Assembly (NCBI GenBank): GCA_944392975.1
Contig: CALXYN010000013.1
Span: 1 to 45,351 of the forward strand
Direction of reading: 5' to 3'
Length of the DNA: 45,351 nt
Origin: an uncultured Spirochaetaceae bacterium
GTDB taxonomy: Bacteria > Spirochaetota > Spirochaetia > Sphaerochaetales > Sphaerochaetaceae
In this document: positions 28,439 to 36,162 of the stretch, piece by piece
Layout of the letters: each line of letters starts with the position of its first letter
How positions within the stretch are numbered: position 1 is the stretch's first letter
The notes under the pieces: model-generated
What the model saw: only the letters and a program-made list of their open reading frames with translations
The model's database searches: none
What the model was told of the DNA's origin: nothing
Position numbers and translations under genes: made by a program

Positions 28439-29740
28439 ATGAATATTCTTGCAGAAGAACTGAATAACACGCTTTCCGATTCGGTAGCATATGGCTTTCT
28501 GTCACCTGTTGGCAGAAGAATGTACTTCCCGAAGGGAATAGTAGCGCAGAGCGATGAAGCTAAGGAAAAGGCTAAGAAATTCAACGCCACTGTCGGTCTG
28601 GCTACAGAGAAAGGACAGCCTTTCTATCTTCAGGATATCTACTCCCAGTTCAAGGAAGGAGCATTGAAGCCTGCTGAGGTCTTCTCTTACGCACCGGGTG
28701 GTGGAGACAAAACTCTCAGAGGCCTCTGGCGCGACAGCATGCTTGAAAAGAACCCGACACTCAAGGGCAAGAAGATTTCCCTTCCTCTTGTTACTGGTGG
28801 TCTGACACATGCAATAAGCATGGTTGCCCAGATGTTTGCAAGTGAGGATGACTGCATTGTCTGCCCCGATCTCTTCTGGGATAACTATGATCTCATCTTC
28901 CGCGACCTTGTTGGTGCTCAGCCAGTGCTTTTCCCGTTCTACGGAAAAGATGGTGGCTTCAATGTCGAAGGAATGAAGAATGCGCTTCTTTCCGTACCAG
29001 GGAATTATGCAAGAATCATTCTCAACTTCCCGAATAATCCGACTGGCTATACTCCGTCAAAGGAAGAGGCGAGGAAGATTGTCGATGCCGTTGTCTCCGT
29101 TGCTGATACAGGTAAGCACGTAATGGTTATTTCCGATGATGCTTATTTCGGACTTTTCTTTGAGGAAGATACGGAAAAGGAGTCTCTTTTCTCCTTCTTT
29201 GCAGATGCTCATGAGAACATCTTTGCCGTCAAAGGCGATGCTGCAACTAAAGAGGAAATGGTCTGGGGCTTCCGTGTTGGCTTCCTGACATATGCATCAA
29301 AGGGTTTTACAGATGCACACCTCGATGCTCTTACGAAGAAAACTCTTGGCATGATCCGTTGCTCTGTTTCTAACTGCGACAGACCTGGCCAGAGCCTGAT
29401 TGTAAAGGCAATCCAGAATGGAGAGCATTATGATGAGGACAAGGCAAGGATCTTCAGTGAGATGAAGAAGCGCTATGAGATTGTCCACAAGGCTGTTTCG
29501 AAACATAAGGATGAGAGTGTTCTTACTCCTTATCGTTTCAACTCCGGTTACTTCATGGCTTTTGATACTCATGGAAAGAATGCCGAAGAGCTCAGGACCT
29601 ATCTTCTTGATAAATACCAGATTGGTGTTATCAACATCATGGGTGGCACTCTCCGTCTGGCTTTCTGTTCAGTTGAGCCGGAAGGTCTTGAAGAGCTTAT
29701 CGACACTGTTTATAAGGCGGCTGCAGAGATATGGAGCTGA
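28439..29740 (+). CDS. PLP-dependent class I/II aminotransferase
   Basis: The 433-residue fold-type I aminotransferase includes YAPGGGDKTLRGLW, VTGGLTHAISMVAQ, FPNNPTGYTPS, VISDDAYFGLFF, the likely PLP-lysine segment KGDAATKEEMVWGFRVGF and a C-terminal LRLAFCSVEP. Substrates cannot be told from sequence; aromatic or branched-chain amino acids are typical. A double GGAGG-type ribosome site precedes the ATG. Its end overlaps the next gene by 10 bases, so it is in an operon with the ModE-like regulator and phosphofructokinase. Confidence 0.85.
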   Translation: MNILAEELNNTLSDSVAYGFLSPVGRRMYFPKGIVAQSDEAKEKAKKFNATVGLATEKGQPFYLQDIYSQFKEGALKPAEVFSYAPGGGDKTLRGLWRDSMLEKNPTLKGKKISLPLVTGGLTHAISMVAQMFASEDDCIVCPDLFWDNYDLIFRDLVGAQPVLFPFYGKDGGFNVEGMKNALLSVPGNYARIILNFPNNPTGYTPSKEEARKIVDAVVSVADTGKHVMVISDDAYFGLFFEEDTEKESLFSFFADAHENIFAVKGDAATKEEMVWGFRVGFLTYASKGFTDAHLDALTKKTLGMIRCSVSNCDRPGQSLIVKAIQNGEHYDEDKARIFSEMKKRYEIVHKAVSKHKDESVLTPYRFNSGYFMAFDTHGKNAEELRTYLLDKYQIGVINIMGGTLRLAFCSVEPEGLEELIDTVYKAAAEIWS

Positions 29741-30093
29741 GTACGAAGCTGTACATCCTCAATGATGATGGAAAGAAGTTCATGGGAGCAGGTGTCCTGT
29801 GGCTTCTGGAGCGCATTGAGGAAACAGGTTCGCTTCTTGCAGCAAGCAAGAGTATGGGACTGTCGTATACTAAAGCAAGATTGATGCTTGAGATGCTGGA
29901 AACAGCAGTAGGGCGTCCTGTACTGGATAGAAAAAAGGGAGGGGCGGAGCGCATTGGTGCGACGCTTACACCTTTTGCAAAGGAATATATTTCCCTTTAC
30001 AGGGAATTCCAGGCAGAAGCCAAGGCGGATGCGGAAAAGAGATTCAAAGATTTTTCGGCATCTGTCCAGAAGCTTATGGAGGAATATAAATGA
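29731..30093 (+). CDS. ModE-like winged-helix DNA-binding protein without TOBE domain
   Basis: The 120-residue protein matches the N-terminal LysR/ModE-type winged helix: GKKFMGAGVLWLLERIEETG, LLAASKSMGLSYTKARLMLE, LDRKKGGAERIGATLTPFAKEYISLY. The C-terminal molybdate-binding (TOBE) domains of full ModE are absent, and the last 25 residues look like a helical tail. It overlaps the aminotransferase gene by 10 bases and the phosphofructokinase gene by 4 (ATGA). Stand-alone ModE-N proteins are known; a molybdenum link to the hydroxylase-like genes 4 kb away is speculative. Confidence 0.8.
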   Translation: MELSTKLYILNDDGKKFMGAGVLWLLERIEETGSLLAASKSMGLSYTKARLMLEMLETAVGRPVLDRKKGGAERIGATLTPFAKEYISLYREFQAEAKADAEKRFKDFSASVQKLMEEYK

Positions 30094-31430
30094 ATACTAA
30101 TAGCAAGTCACAGTATGATTTTACGATTGAGACTCTTGGGCCAGCAAAGCTCAGTTCTCCAATCAGAATGTCAAAGCGTGGTGGAGACGGACTTGCAGAC
30201 TATGTCCGTGACACAGACCGCATCCTCTTCTCCATCGAGGCTGAGGAGAGTGAGGGAAAGTCCCAGCTTCTTCATTCAGATACTCTTGAGATCGCGGGGC
30301 CTAGAGAGAAAATCTATTTCAATCCGGCACATGTCCATGCAGCTATCTGTACATGTGGTGGCCTCTGTCCGGGACTTAACAACGTCATCAGATCCGTTGT
30401 CCGCTGTTTCTGGTATCGCTATGGAGTGAGAAGAATCTCCGGTATCCAGTATGGCTATCTTGGACTTCTCGAGAATTCTCCATGGCCGGTTATTCCACTT
30501 GATCCGGATGTTGTCGATGACATTCTTGAAAAAGGTGGTACAATCCTCGGTTCAGCCCGTGGTGGCGGAAAGCAGGTTGAGGAGATTGTTGATTCTCTCG
30601 AAAGAATGAATATCAACATCCTTATCGCTATCGGCGGTGATGGCACTCTTCGTGGTGCTCAGGATATTGGAGAGGAAATCAAGAGAAGAGGTCTCAAAAT
30701 CGCTGTTGTCGGTGTTCCTAAGACTATTGATAACGACCTTTCCTTCATCGATGCCTCATTCGGTTTTGATACAGCTGTTGCCCAGGTTGTACCTGTCATC
30801 AGAGGTGCACATGCAGAAGCTACAGGTGCTATTAACGGAATCGGTCTTGTAAAGGTAATGGGAAGAGAGTCCGGATTCATTGCAGCAAACGCATCTCTTG
30901 CACAGTCAGATGTCAATTTCTGTCTCATTCCTGAATCTCCATTTGATCTGGAGGGACCTAATGGTCTTCTTGAGAATGTGAAGAGAAGGCTTCTTGAAAG
31001 AGGTCATGCTGTTATTCTCATTGCAGAAGGTGCCGGTCAGGAATTCCTGCCTAAGACAAACGAGACAGATGCTTCTGGAAACCTGAAGTTCCATGATATC
31101 GGAATATTCCTTAAAGATGAGATGAAGAAGTATTTTGCAGAGCAGGGTATTTCCACAACCATCAAATACATCGATCCTTCATACATCATTCGTTCAGCCC
31201 CGGCAGACAGCTATGACTCGATTTACTGTGCAAGAATCGGTGCACATGCAGTTCATGCTGCAATGGCAGGAAAGACACAGTGTATCGCATCCCGCGTGAA
31301 CAATCAGTTTGTCTATGTTCCTATCAAGGTTGCAGTATCAAAGCGCAGCCATGTTGATATCGAGGGATCTCTCTGGAGAGATGTTCTTGAAAATACAAGG
31401 CAGCCGTTCTCAATGAAGAACAACGAATGA
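30090..31430 (+). CDS. pfkA: 6-phosphofructokinase, group II/long type
   Basis: The 446-residue enzyme phosphorylates fructose 6-phosphate in glycolysis. It has ICTCGGLCPGLNNVIR, IGGDGTLRGA (Asp184, Gly185) and VPKTIDNDLSFID (Lys211). Gly at the position equal to E. coli 104 suggests ATP as donor, while Lys at the 124-equivalent is usual for PPi enzymes; the Gly/Lys mix occurs in ATP-dependent long PFKs such as those of trypanosomes. The size matches the Borrelia/Treponema non-PPi-type paralogue. ATGA overlap with the regulator gene indicates coupling. A terminator follows. Confidence 0.9.
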   Translation: MNTNSKSQYDFTIETLGPAKLSSPIRMSKRGGDGLADYVRDTDRILFSIEAEESEGKSQLLHSDTLEIAGPREKIYFNPAHVHAAICTCGGLCPGLNNVIRSVVRCFWYRYGVRRISGIQYGYLGLLENSPWPVIPLDPDVVDDILEKGGTILGSARGGGKQVEEIVDSLERMNINILIAIGGDGTLRGAQDIGEEIKRRGLKIAVVGVPKTIDNDLSFIDASFGFDTAVAQVVPVIRGAHAEATGAINGIGLVKVMGRESGFIAANASLAQSDVNFCLIPESPFDLEGPNGLLENVKRRLLERGHAVILIAEGAGQEFLPKTNETDASGNLKFHDIGIFLKDEMKKYFAEQGISTTIKYIDPSYIIRSAPADSYDSIYCARIGAHAVHAAMAGKTQCIASRVNNQFVYVPIKVAVSKRSHVDIEGSLWRDVLENTRQPFSMKNNE

Positions 31431-31447
31431 AACATAATGCCTGATGA

Positions 31448-31484
31448 GGGTGCTCTCTTCTTCAAGAAAAGGGCACCTTTTTTA
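31448..31484 (+). terminator. Rho-independent terminator of pfkA
   Basis: GGTGC pairs with GCACC, with an inner TCTT/AAGA helix, followed by a run of six T. It begins 18 bases after the pfkA stop. Confidence 0.85.
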
Positions 31485-31683
31485 TTTTCACTTTATCCGT
31501 TGTTTTCCATGTATACATTCGGCGATGATATTTTAGTGATAATTTTCGTTCCAATTATATTACAGAGAAAAATAATTGATGTTTTTATTTCATTCTGTAT
31601 ATGGATATAAGTGTGATAAAAACCGTAAATTCAAAAATGCATGAAAAAAAATTAAAAAAATCAAAAAATTTTTCAAAAACCTC

Positions 31684-31712
31684 TTTTCATACTCCGATGA
31701 AGTCGCTATATT
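31684..31712 (+). promoter_or_regulatory. Promoter of the predicted small RNA, with upstream A-tracts
   Basis: TTTTCA and TATATT are separated by 17 bp. The 45 bases upstream (from about 31637) consist of repeated A-tracts, resembling an UP element or curved DNA. Transcription would begin near 31719. Confidence 0.5.
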
Positions 31713-31718
31713 ATGGCC

Positions 31719-31806
31719 AGAAAGTGGAAGCAGAACTTCCATTCTAACCTCCTTTTGTTCCCCATAGCGGTTTACCTCCTTTTGTCCGCATGGGGTTTTT
31801 TATTTT
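31719..31806 (+). ncRNA. Candidate small RNA with two anti-Shine-Dalgarno motifs
   Basis: A short transcription unit lies between a promoter-like sequence and a strong terminator, with no open frame. It contains a first hairpin (TGGAAG-CAGAA-CTTCCA, 31725-31741), a linker with ACCTCCTTTTGT (31747-31758), and a terminator hairpin (CCCCAT plus GCGG pairing with CCGC plus ATGGGG, 31760-31795) whose 15-base loop carries a second perfect ACCTCCTTTTGT (31774-31785), then TTTTTT. ACCTCCTTT is the 3'-terminal anti-SD sequence of 16S rRNA. Exposed C-rich or anti-SD loops are the hallmark of several known bacterial trans-acting small RNAs. Expression is not demonstrated. Confidence 0.6.
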
Positions 31807-31828
31807 CCTTTGCAATTGAGAATACAGG
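31791..31828. repeat. Direct repeat, candidate attL
   Basis: This 38-bp sequence (TGGGG, T6, A, T4, then CCTTTGCAATTGAGAATACA and GG) recurs at 38222-38258 with one T fewer and no other difference. It begins within the 3' side of the small-RNA terminator stem. The truncated integrase gene starts 140 bases to its right. Confidence 0.75.
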
Positions 31829-31968
31829 CTTGCATATCTGTATATACAGCTAGGGGTTAATAAATCTGCCATGCATGGTGTGCTCTTTATTGCGGTGTAA
31901 TTTAGCCTGATATTTAGCCCAAAATCAAATTCTGACTATTTCCCATAAGCCCTCGGAGGTGGGCAATT

Positions 31969-32451
31969 ATGGGCAGGTACAAAGAGCCTTATAGGTTAAA
32001 ACAGGTAGGTAAGTACTGGTACTACAAAACACCAGATATGGCTTCTTTCAAAACAACAGGTGAAACAACCAAAGCAATGGCAAAGCATATTGTAACCCAG
32101 CTTATGCAAAGGGCTGTAGCTGGCAATCCAAATCCATTGTTCAAGGATTATGCAGAACCATTCTTTGACTGGGATAGATGTCCGCATGCAACAAGGCTTA
32201 GGGCTGAAGGAAAGCACATTAGTGAGCGTTATTGTAAGAATGAACGCAAATGGCTTGTCAAATATGTACTGAACTCAAAGCTTAGTAAAATGCGTATAGC
32301 TGATATAAGGCGGGGGAATCTTCTTGATTTCCGTTCCGGCTTACAGGCAAAGGGCATATCAGGTAATAACATTAACAGCATAATTAAGGCTATCAAGGTT
32401 GTATTTAGTGAAGCTGTATACCGTGAGAATATACCATACTATAGAGGGTAA
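31969..32451 (+). pseudogene. Tyrosine recombinase/phage-type integrase, N-terminal fragment
   Basis: The 160-residue product has the N-terminal arm-binding part (YRLKQVGKYWYYKTPDMASF) and a SAM-like core-binding domain (KWLVKYVLNSKLSKMRIADI, LQAKGISGNNINSIIKAIKV, FSEAVYRENIP), but ends where the catalytic domain with the R-H-R-Y residues should begin. Full integrases of this kind have about 350-400 residues. The break coincides with a diverged copy of the operator region of the nearby XRE gene, suggesting a rearrangement. The ribosome site GGAGG lies nine bases before the ATG. Two ATTTAGCC repeats (31900-31907 and 31912-31919) in front might be arm-type sites. Confidence 0.8.
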
Positions 32452-32511
32452 CTAGACTATAGTATGATAATTTTTCATTAGTCGGATACGTTCAATTGCA
32501 TGAGACTGTAA
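32438..32511 (+). repeat. Diverged copy of the XRE promoter/operator and start codon
   Basis: ACTATAG, an 11-base spacer, CTATAGTAT, then TTAGTCGGATACG and ATGAGACTG align with 33344-33417 in the same order and spacing (62 versus 65 bases to the ATG). Here the ATG is followed by AGA CTG TAA, a three-codon frame. Within it, ATACTATAG (32436-32444) and CTATAGTAT (32457-32465) form a perfect 9-bp inverted repeat. It looks like a fossil or decoy operator. Confidence 0.65.
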
Positions 32512-32592
32512 AGTACTTCGAATCAGTATAGGCATTGATTGTAAGTAAGAAGGTTATTAGCTTGAATCACAACGAAGTTTCGTTTTCATGGT

Positions 32593-33336
32593 TCATGAAG
32601 GAAATGCTAGACTGATACCATCAAGTGTTTGCGATTGTTCTATAGTTGTTTCATTGATTTGTACCGCAGAGGCTTTACAATTGTGACTATCTCCTTTATC
32701 GTCGTTTGCTTTTACATCAATGGAAATAATTTCAGGGCCTTTAATACTTCCTTTTACAGTTCCTTCTGTTATCAAAGCGCCATACCATCCATTAGTATTG
32801 GCTCCTGTATAATTAACTATGTTGATTTCACAATTTATAAAAGGAAGAAGAAATAAGCTTGACTGGTAATCAGAGTTAATTTTTGCATTTCCATAAATTT
32901 TGTAATCAATATTATTGTTTGTTCCAGTAATGCTGAATGATGTTATTGTAGCTTCCCATGTTTCAGGAGAGTTGTATCTATTTATGGTTATGTAGCCAAT
33001 AACTGAAGTTCCATTATTTGAATAATTGATATTGTAGGGTTGTCCTGAAATTAAGTTGTTGCTTTTTTCAAGTATTGTATCTATTGCTGCGACAATAGAT
33101 GAAAGAGTCTGCTCACAGGCGGTGGTTATTGAATAACCAATAGACGATAGTAAATCTGATTCTTCTGGAGTTGGTTCTCTTGGTGGATCTATTGGATTCA
33201 CAGGTTCTTCATCAGGCGATTCTGGTTTTTCTTCTGGATTTTCTTGTGGGTTGTCATTAGTATTGTTGGTTGGCATTTGGCAGCTAACAATCCATAAACA
33301 ACATAAAATAAGTAATAAAGAGACAATCTTTTTCAT
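32593..33336 (-). CDS. Accessory lipoprotein with proline/glutamate-rich linker
   Basis: The 247-residue protein has a lipoprotein signal peptide ending IVSC (Cys19), a Pro/Glu/Asn-rich low-complexity linker at about 21-58, then a beta-rich domain of roughly 190 residues (IGYITINRYNSPETWEATIT, GWYGALITEGTVKGSIKG). I do not recognise the family. The product is predicted to be surface or periplasmic. The gene is AT-rich compared with the housekeeping genes, as expected for acquired DNA, and is divergent from the XRE regulator, sharing the operator-bearing gap between them. Confidence 0.7.
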   Translation of the reverse strand: MKKIVSLLLILCCLWIVSCQMPTNNTNDNPQENPEEKPESPDEEPVNPIDPPREPTPEESDLLSSIGYSITTACEQTLSSIVAAIDTILEKSNNLISGQPYNINYSNNGTSVIGYITINRYNSPETWEATITSFSITGTNNNIDYKIYGNAKINSDYQSSLFLLPFINCEINIVNYTGANTNGWYGALITEGTVKGSIKGPEIISIDVKANDDKGDSHNCKASAVQINETTIEQSQTLDGISLAFPS

Positions 33337-33343
33337 GTCTCCA

Positions 33344-33408
33344 ACTATAGCCTATGCATAGTCTATAGTATAGTATTGCTTTCTTCTTAGTTGGGTACGC
33401 TCATTTAT
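33344..33408. promoter_or_regulatory. Operator region between the lipoprotein and XRE genes
   Basis: It contains ACTATAG (33344-33350), the palindrome CTATGCATAG (33352-33361) and CTATAGTATAG (33363 onward). Paired ACTATAG-type boxes in front of a small XRE gene resemble the autoregulatory C-boxes of controller proteins. The same array is present at 32438. Confidence 0.55.
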
Positions 33409-33711
33409 ATGAGACTGGCAAAGGAGATATTCATAGAGAACTTGAAAGCTATAAGAACAGCGAGGGGCCTTACTCAAGCAGGTTTGTCTGAACTTGCAGA
33501 TTTATCTCCAAGTATCATAGGAGATATAGAAACAGGTAGGCGTAATCCAACTCTTACTACAATAGAAAAAATTGCTTTAGCTCTTAAGGTTCCAGTGCAT
33601 CAGCTTTTCTATGATACACATGAGGAATTGCCACCTAATGCATTAGATTCTAAAGAAGAACTTAGAATGCTGATTCATCAGCTAATTGATAAAGCTATGA
33701 ACATGGAATAA
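33409..33711 (+). CDS. XRE-family transcriptional regulator
   Basis: The 100-residue protein is a Cro/CI-type helix-turn-helix regulator (NLKAIRTARGLTQAGLSELA, LSPSIIGDIETGRRNPTLTT, IALALKVPVHQLF), closest in style to controller proteins and small phage-type repressors, with a short acidic helical tail. The start was set at ATG 33409 (MRLAKE) rather than a TTG 18 bases earlier, because the duplicated copy at 32438 aligns up to this ATG. It probably represses or activates its own promoter and that of the divergent lipoprotein. No restriction-modification genes accompany it. Confidence 0.8.
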   Translation: MRLAKEIFIENLKAIRTARGLTQAGLSELADLSPSIIGDIETGRRNPTLTTIEKIALALKVPVHQLFYDTHEELPPNALDSKEELRMLIHQLIDKAMNME

Positions 33712-33858
33712 TTAAAAAAGAAATTGCCAGCTTTGTTTTTTTATGAGACTTTGTCCTGAGTTTTGAGGCTTGGAACATGAATATAAGGCGGCACAAAGGT
33801 CGCTCGAAACATTTTGGCAGCAGGTACATTCGCGGAAATATGCCTGCTGTTTCTTTAT

Positions 33859-34355
33859 TCAGCCAACAGCTGGAACTGGAGTTATACTTACGGACACACC
33901 AAGGTTTTCAAGTTTCTTGATGTACATGTTTATCTTGCTCTCGGTATTGAACCTGTTGTAGTAATCTTCTCCTAGATCCTTGAATGGAACGCGGTCTCTT
34001 ATGATGTAATAGATGGCAATCAGCAGTGAGTGCGCAACAGCCATCTTCGCTCTGTTCTTTCCTCTTCTTATCATAAGCCTTGAATACTGCGCAGCGAAAA
34101 AAGAACCCTTAGCTCTTGAAGCACCCTGTGCACAGAGGACAAGTGTAGTCCTCAGCAGGGCATTTCCCATGCGCGTCTTGCCGCTTCTCCTTTTCCCTGC
34201 ACTCTCATTGTTTCCAGGACATACGCCAGCCCAGGAGGCAAGATGAGCTGCAGATGGAAATCTGGACATGTCTGTACCTATTACAGAAAGAATATTCTTC
34301 GCGGAGCTTTCTCCAATGCCCGGAATCTCCGTAAGAAGGTCAACAAGCTCCTGCA
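33859..34355 (-). pseudogene. IS110-family transposase, C-terminal half
   Basis: This piece carries the Transposase_20 domain: LTEIPGIGESSAKNIL, FPSAAHLASWAGVCPG, then the SAGKRRSGKTRMGNALLR segment that holds the conserved serine. The rest of the gene is at 37003-37761. The break is precisely at the IS21 target duplication, and frame is preserved when one copy is removed. Alone it lacks the DEDD catalytic domain and cannot be a recombinase. Confidence 0.88.
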
Positions 34356-34510
34356 TGCAATGTACGGCTTAATGGAGTGAACTTTTCGCTAGCGGCGGAG
34401 TGTCGCTTTCGGAAGCCACGGAGTATCCTTTTCGCTTAATCTGGAGCATTCGCATTAGCCGGAGTATGTTTTCGGTAGCACGGAGTGCTCTTTCTTTTAC
34501 CAATCACAAT
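34356..34510 (+). repeat. Left-end repeat array of the IS21 element
   Basis: The sequence contains about six variants of a GGAGTR...TTTTCGCT-like unit of roughly 20-25 bases (for example GGCGGAGTGTCGCTTTCGG and CACGGAGTATCCTTTTCGCT). IS21-family ends carry multiple such repeats as transposase-binding sites. Three shorter copies (GGAGCGGCC, GGAGTGAGC, GGAGTGGCT) occur at the right end, about 36932-36986, on the minus strand. Confidence 0.7.
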
Positions 34511-34593
34511 CGTTCAATTCATCATGTATCATGCCTTCAGCTTCAGTTCATGGGTGCCTGGCATCCAGGAGCATTTCAGTTATGGAGGCGTGT

Positions 34594-36162
34594 ATGCAGA
34601 AATACACAACCATCATCGGTGTCCTCAAGATGAAGGGGGATGGCTTCACCTATGAAGACATCCAGAGCAGGTTCGGCATCGGATCAAGCACGGTTAACCG
34701 TACTTTGTCGACGATGAGAAAACTCGGCCTGACCTATGAGGAATTATCCAAGAAGAGTCCAGATGAAGTAGAGCAGTTGTTCTACCCGTCTGAGAAGGCA
34801 AGACGAAAGGACGTTCCATTGCCAGACTTCGAGACAATCTATCGGAAGATCATTGATCCGAAAAACAAGACAACATTGACCTTGGCGTGGAGTGAGTACA
34901 AGAAGACTAGCCCTGACGGGTATCAGTACACACAGTTTGTTGAACACTACAACCGTTATGTAGATGACCATTATGGCCACAGAAATGCAAGGATGCCAGT
35001 TGAAAGGATTCCAGGAGAGAAGACGTACTTCGACTGGGCAGGAGACAAACCGGCAATCCTGCTTGATCAGGAGACGGGAGAGCTCAAGCCGGTCAGTCTT
35101 TTTGTCTCGACAGTCGGCTTCAGCAGCCTGTGTTTTGCTGAGGCATTCGCTGATGAGAAACTTCCTTCGTTCATCGAAGGCGTAGCAGATGCGGTCGCGT
35201 TCTACGGCGCTGTATCACGCTACTTTGTACCAGACAATCTTAAAACAGCAGTAACAAAACATACGAAAGACGAGCTCCTCCTGAACGTTGTGCTCAGCGA
35301 CCTGGAATCTTTCTACGACACAGTTGTGCTTCCTCCTCCGTCTCGCAAACCAAGGGGAAAGGCAACGGTTGAGAAGGCAGTCCAGACCTGTGAAACCTAT
35401 GTCCTGGAGAAGCTCAGGAATTGCGGATGCTTTTCTTCTCTGGCACAGGTTAACGCAAGAATAAAGGAATTCACAGAGACTCTGAACGAAACTGTTATGA
35501 GAGGTGCGAAACATTCAGCCAGAGAACTCTATGAAAAGTTTGACAGGCCGAATATGAAGCCGCTCACTATGGGACGCTTCATGCGCGTAGAATATCGCTT
35601 CTTTACAAAGGTTCCTGACAATTATCATCTGGCCTTCGATGACCATTACTATTCAGTACCGTGCAGAATGCTCGGCAAGCCTGCAATACTCAAAGCAGAC
35701 TTCAGAACCGTCACGATTACCGATGCGGATAACATCCTGATCTGTACCCACGAGCGTTCTTACTCCCGCTTCCCCATCTACATTACACAAGATGATCACA
35801 TGCCTTCTGAGCACCGCTATTACAAGGAGCTCAACGCTCCATTGCACGACGGGAATTATTATCGTACCTGGGCGTTGAACAAGTATGGAGAGACGATGCA
35901 GCGCCTTATCGATGCCATCCTCAGATCTCAAAAGCACGAAGCAACTATGTACAACTCATGTAAAGGCATTCTTCACATGTGCTCGGATGTCCCGAGAACA
36001 ATTGTAGAAGATGTCGCCAGACAGTGTCTGGAATTGAACTGCACAAACTACACGTCGTTTAAAAGGCTGCTCAGGCTGGCATCTTCCACCATTGCACAGG
36101 CAACTGGTGATGGAGCAGGCATTGTCCATCAGAACATCAGGAGCAAGGAGGAGTACAGATGA
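34594..36162 (+). CDS. istA: IS21-family transposase IstA
   Basis: The 522-residue DDE transposase cuts and joins the IS21 ends with the help of IstB. It has an N-terminal helix-turn-helix (GDGFTYEDIQSRFGIGSSTV), a catalytic core with Asp147 (YFDWAGD), Asp214 (YFVPDNLKTAV) and Glu270 (ATVEKAVQTCE), and a beta-rich C-terminal part. The start is ATG 34594, five bases after a GGAGG; the frame is open further upstream into the terminal repeats. It overlaps istB by ATGA. Confidence 0.92.
   Translation: MQKYTTIIGVLKMKGDGFTYEDIQSRFGIGSSTVNRTLSTMRKLGLTYEELSKKSPDEVEQLFYPSEKARRKDVPLPDFETIYRKIIDPKNKTTLTLAWSEYKKTSPDGYQYTQFVEHYNRYVDDHYGHRNARMPVERIPGEKTYFDWAGDKPAILLDQETGELKPVSLFVSTVGFSSLCFAEAFADEKLPSFIEGVADAVAFYGAVSRYFVPDNLKTAVTKHTKDELLLNVVLSDLESFYDTVVLPPPSRKPRGKATVEKAVQTCETYVLEKLRNCGCFSSLAQVNARIKEFTETLNETVMRGAKHSARELYEKFDRPNMKPLTMGRFMRVEYRFFTKVPDNYHLAFDDHYYSVPCRMLGKPAILKADFRTVTITDADNILICTHERSYSRFPIYITQDDHMPSEHRYYKELNAPLHDGNYYRTWALNKYGETMQRLIDAILRSQKHEATMYNSCKGILHMCSDVPRTIVEDVARQCLELNCTNYTSFKRLLRLASSTIAQATGDGAGIVHQNIRSKEEYR

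Noticed and set aside
32629-32856. 75-codon plus-strand ORF inside the accessory lipoprotein gene
   Set aside because: Antisense shadow of a gene with a clear signal peptide and lipobox.
33409-33711. XRE gene considered as controller of a restriction-modification system
   Set aside because: The protein and operator style fit, but no methyltransferase or endonuclease gene is nearby.
34356-34510. Regular short repeats considered as a CRISPR array
   Set aside because: The units are imperfect, about 20-25 bases without unique spacers, and lie at the end of an IS21 element, where such repeats are expected.
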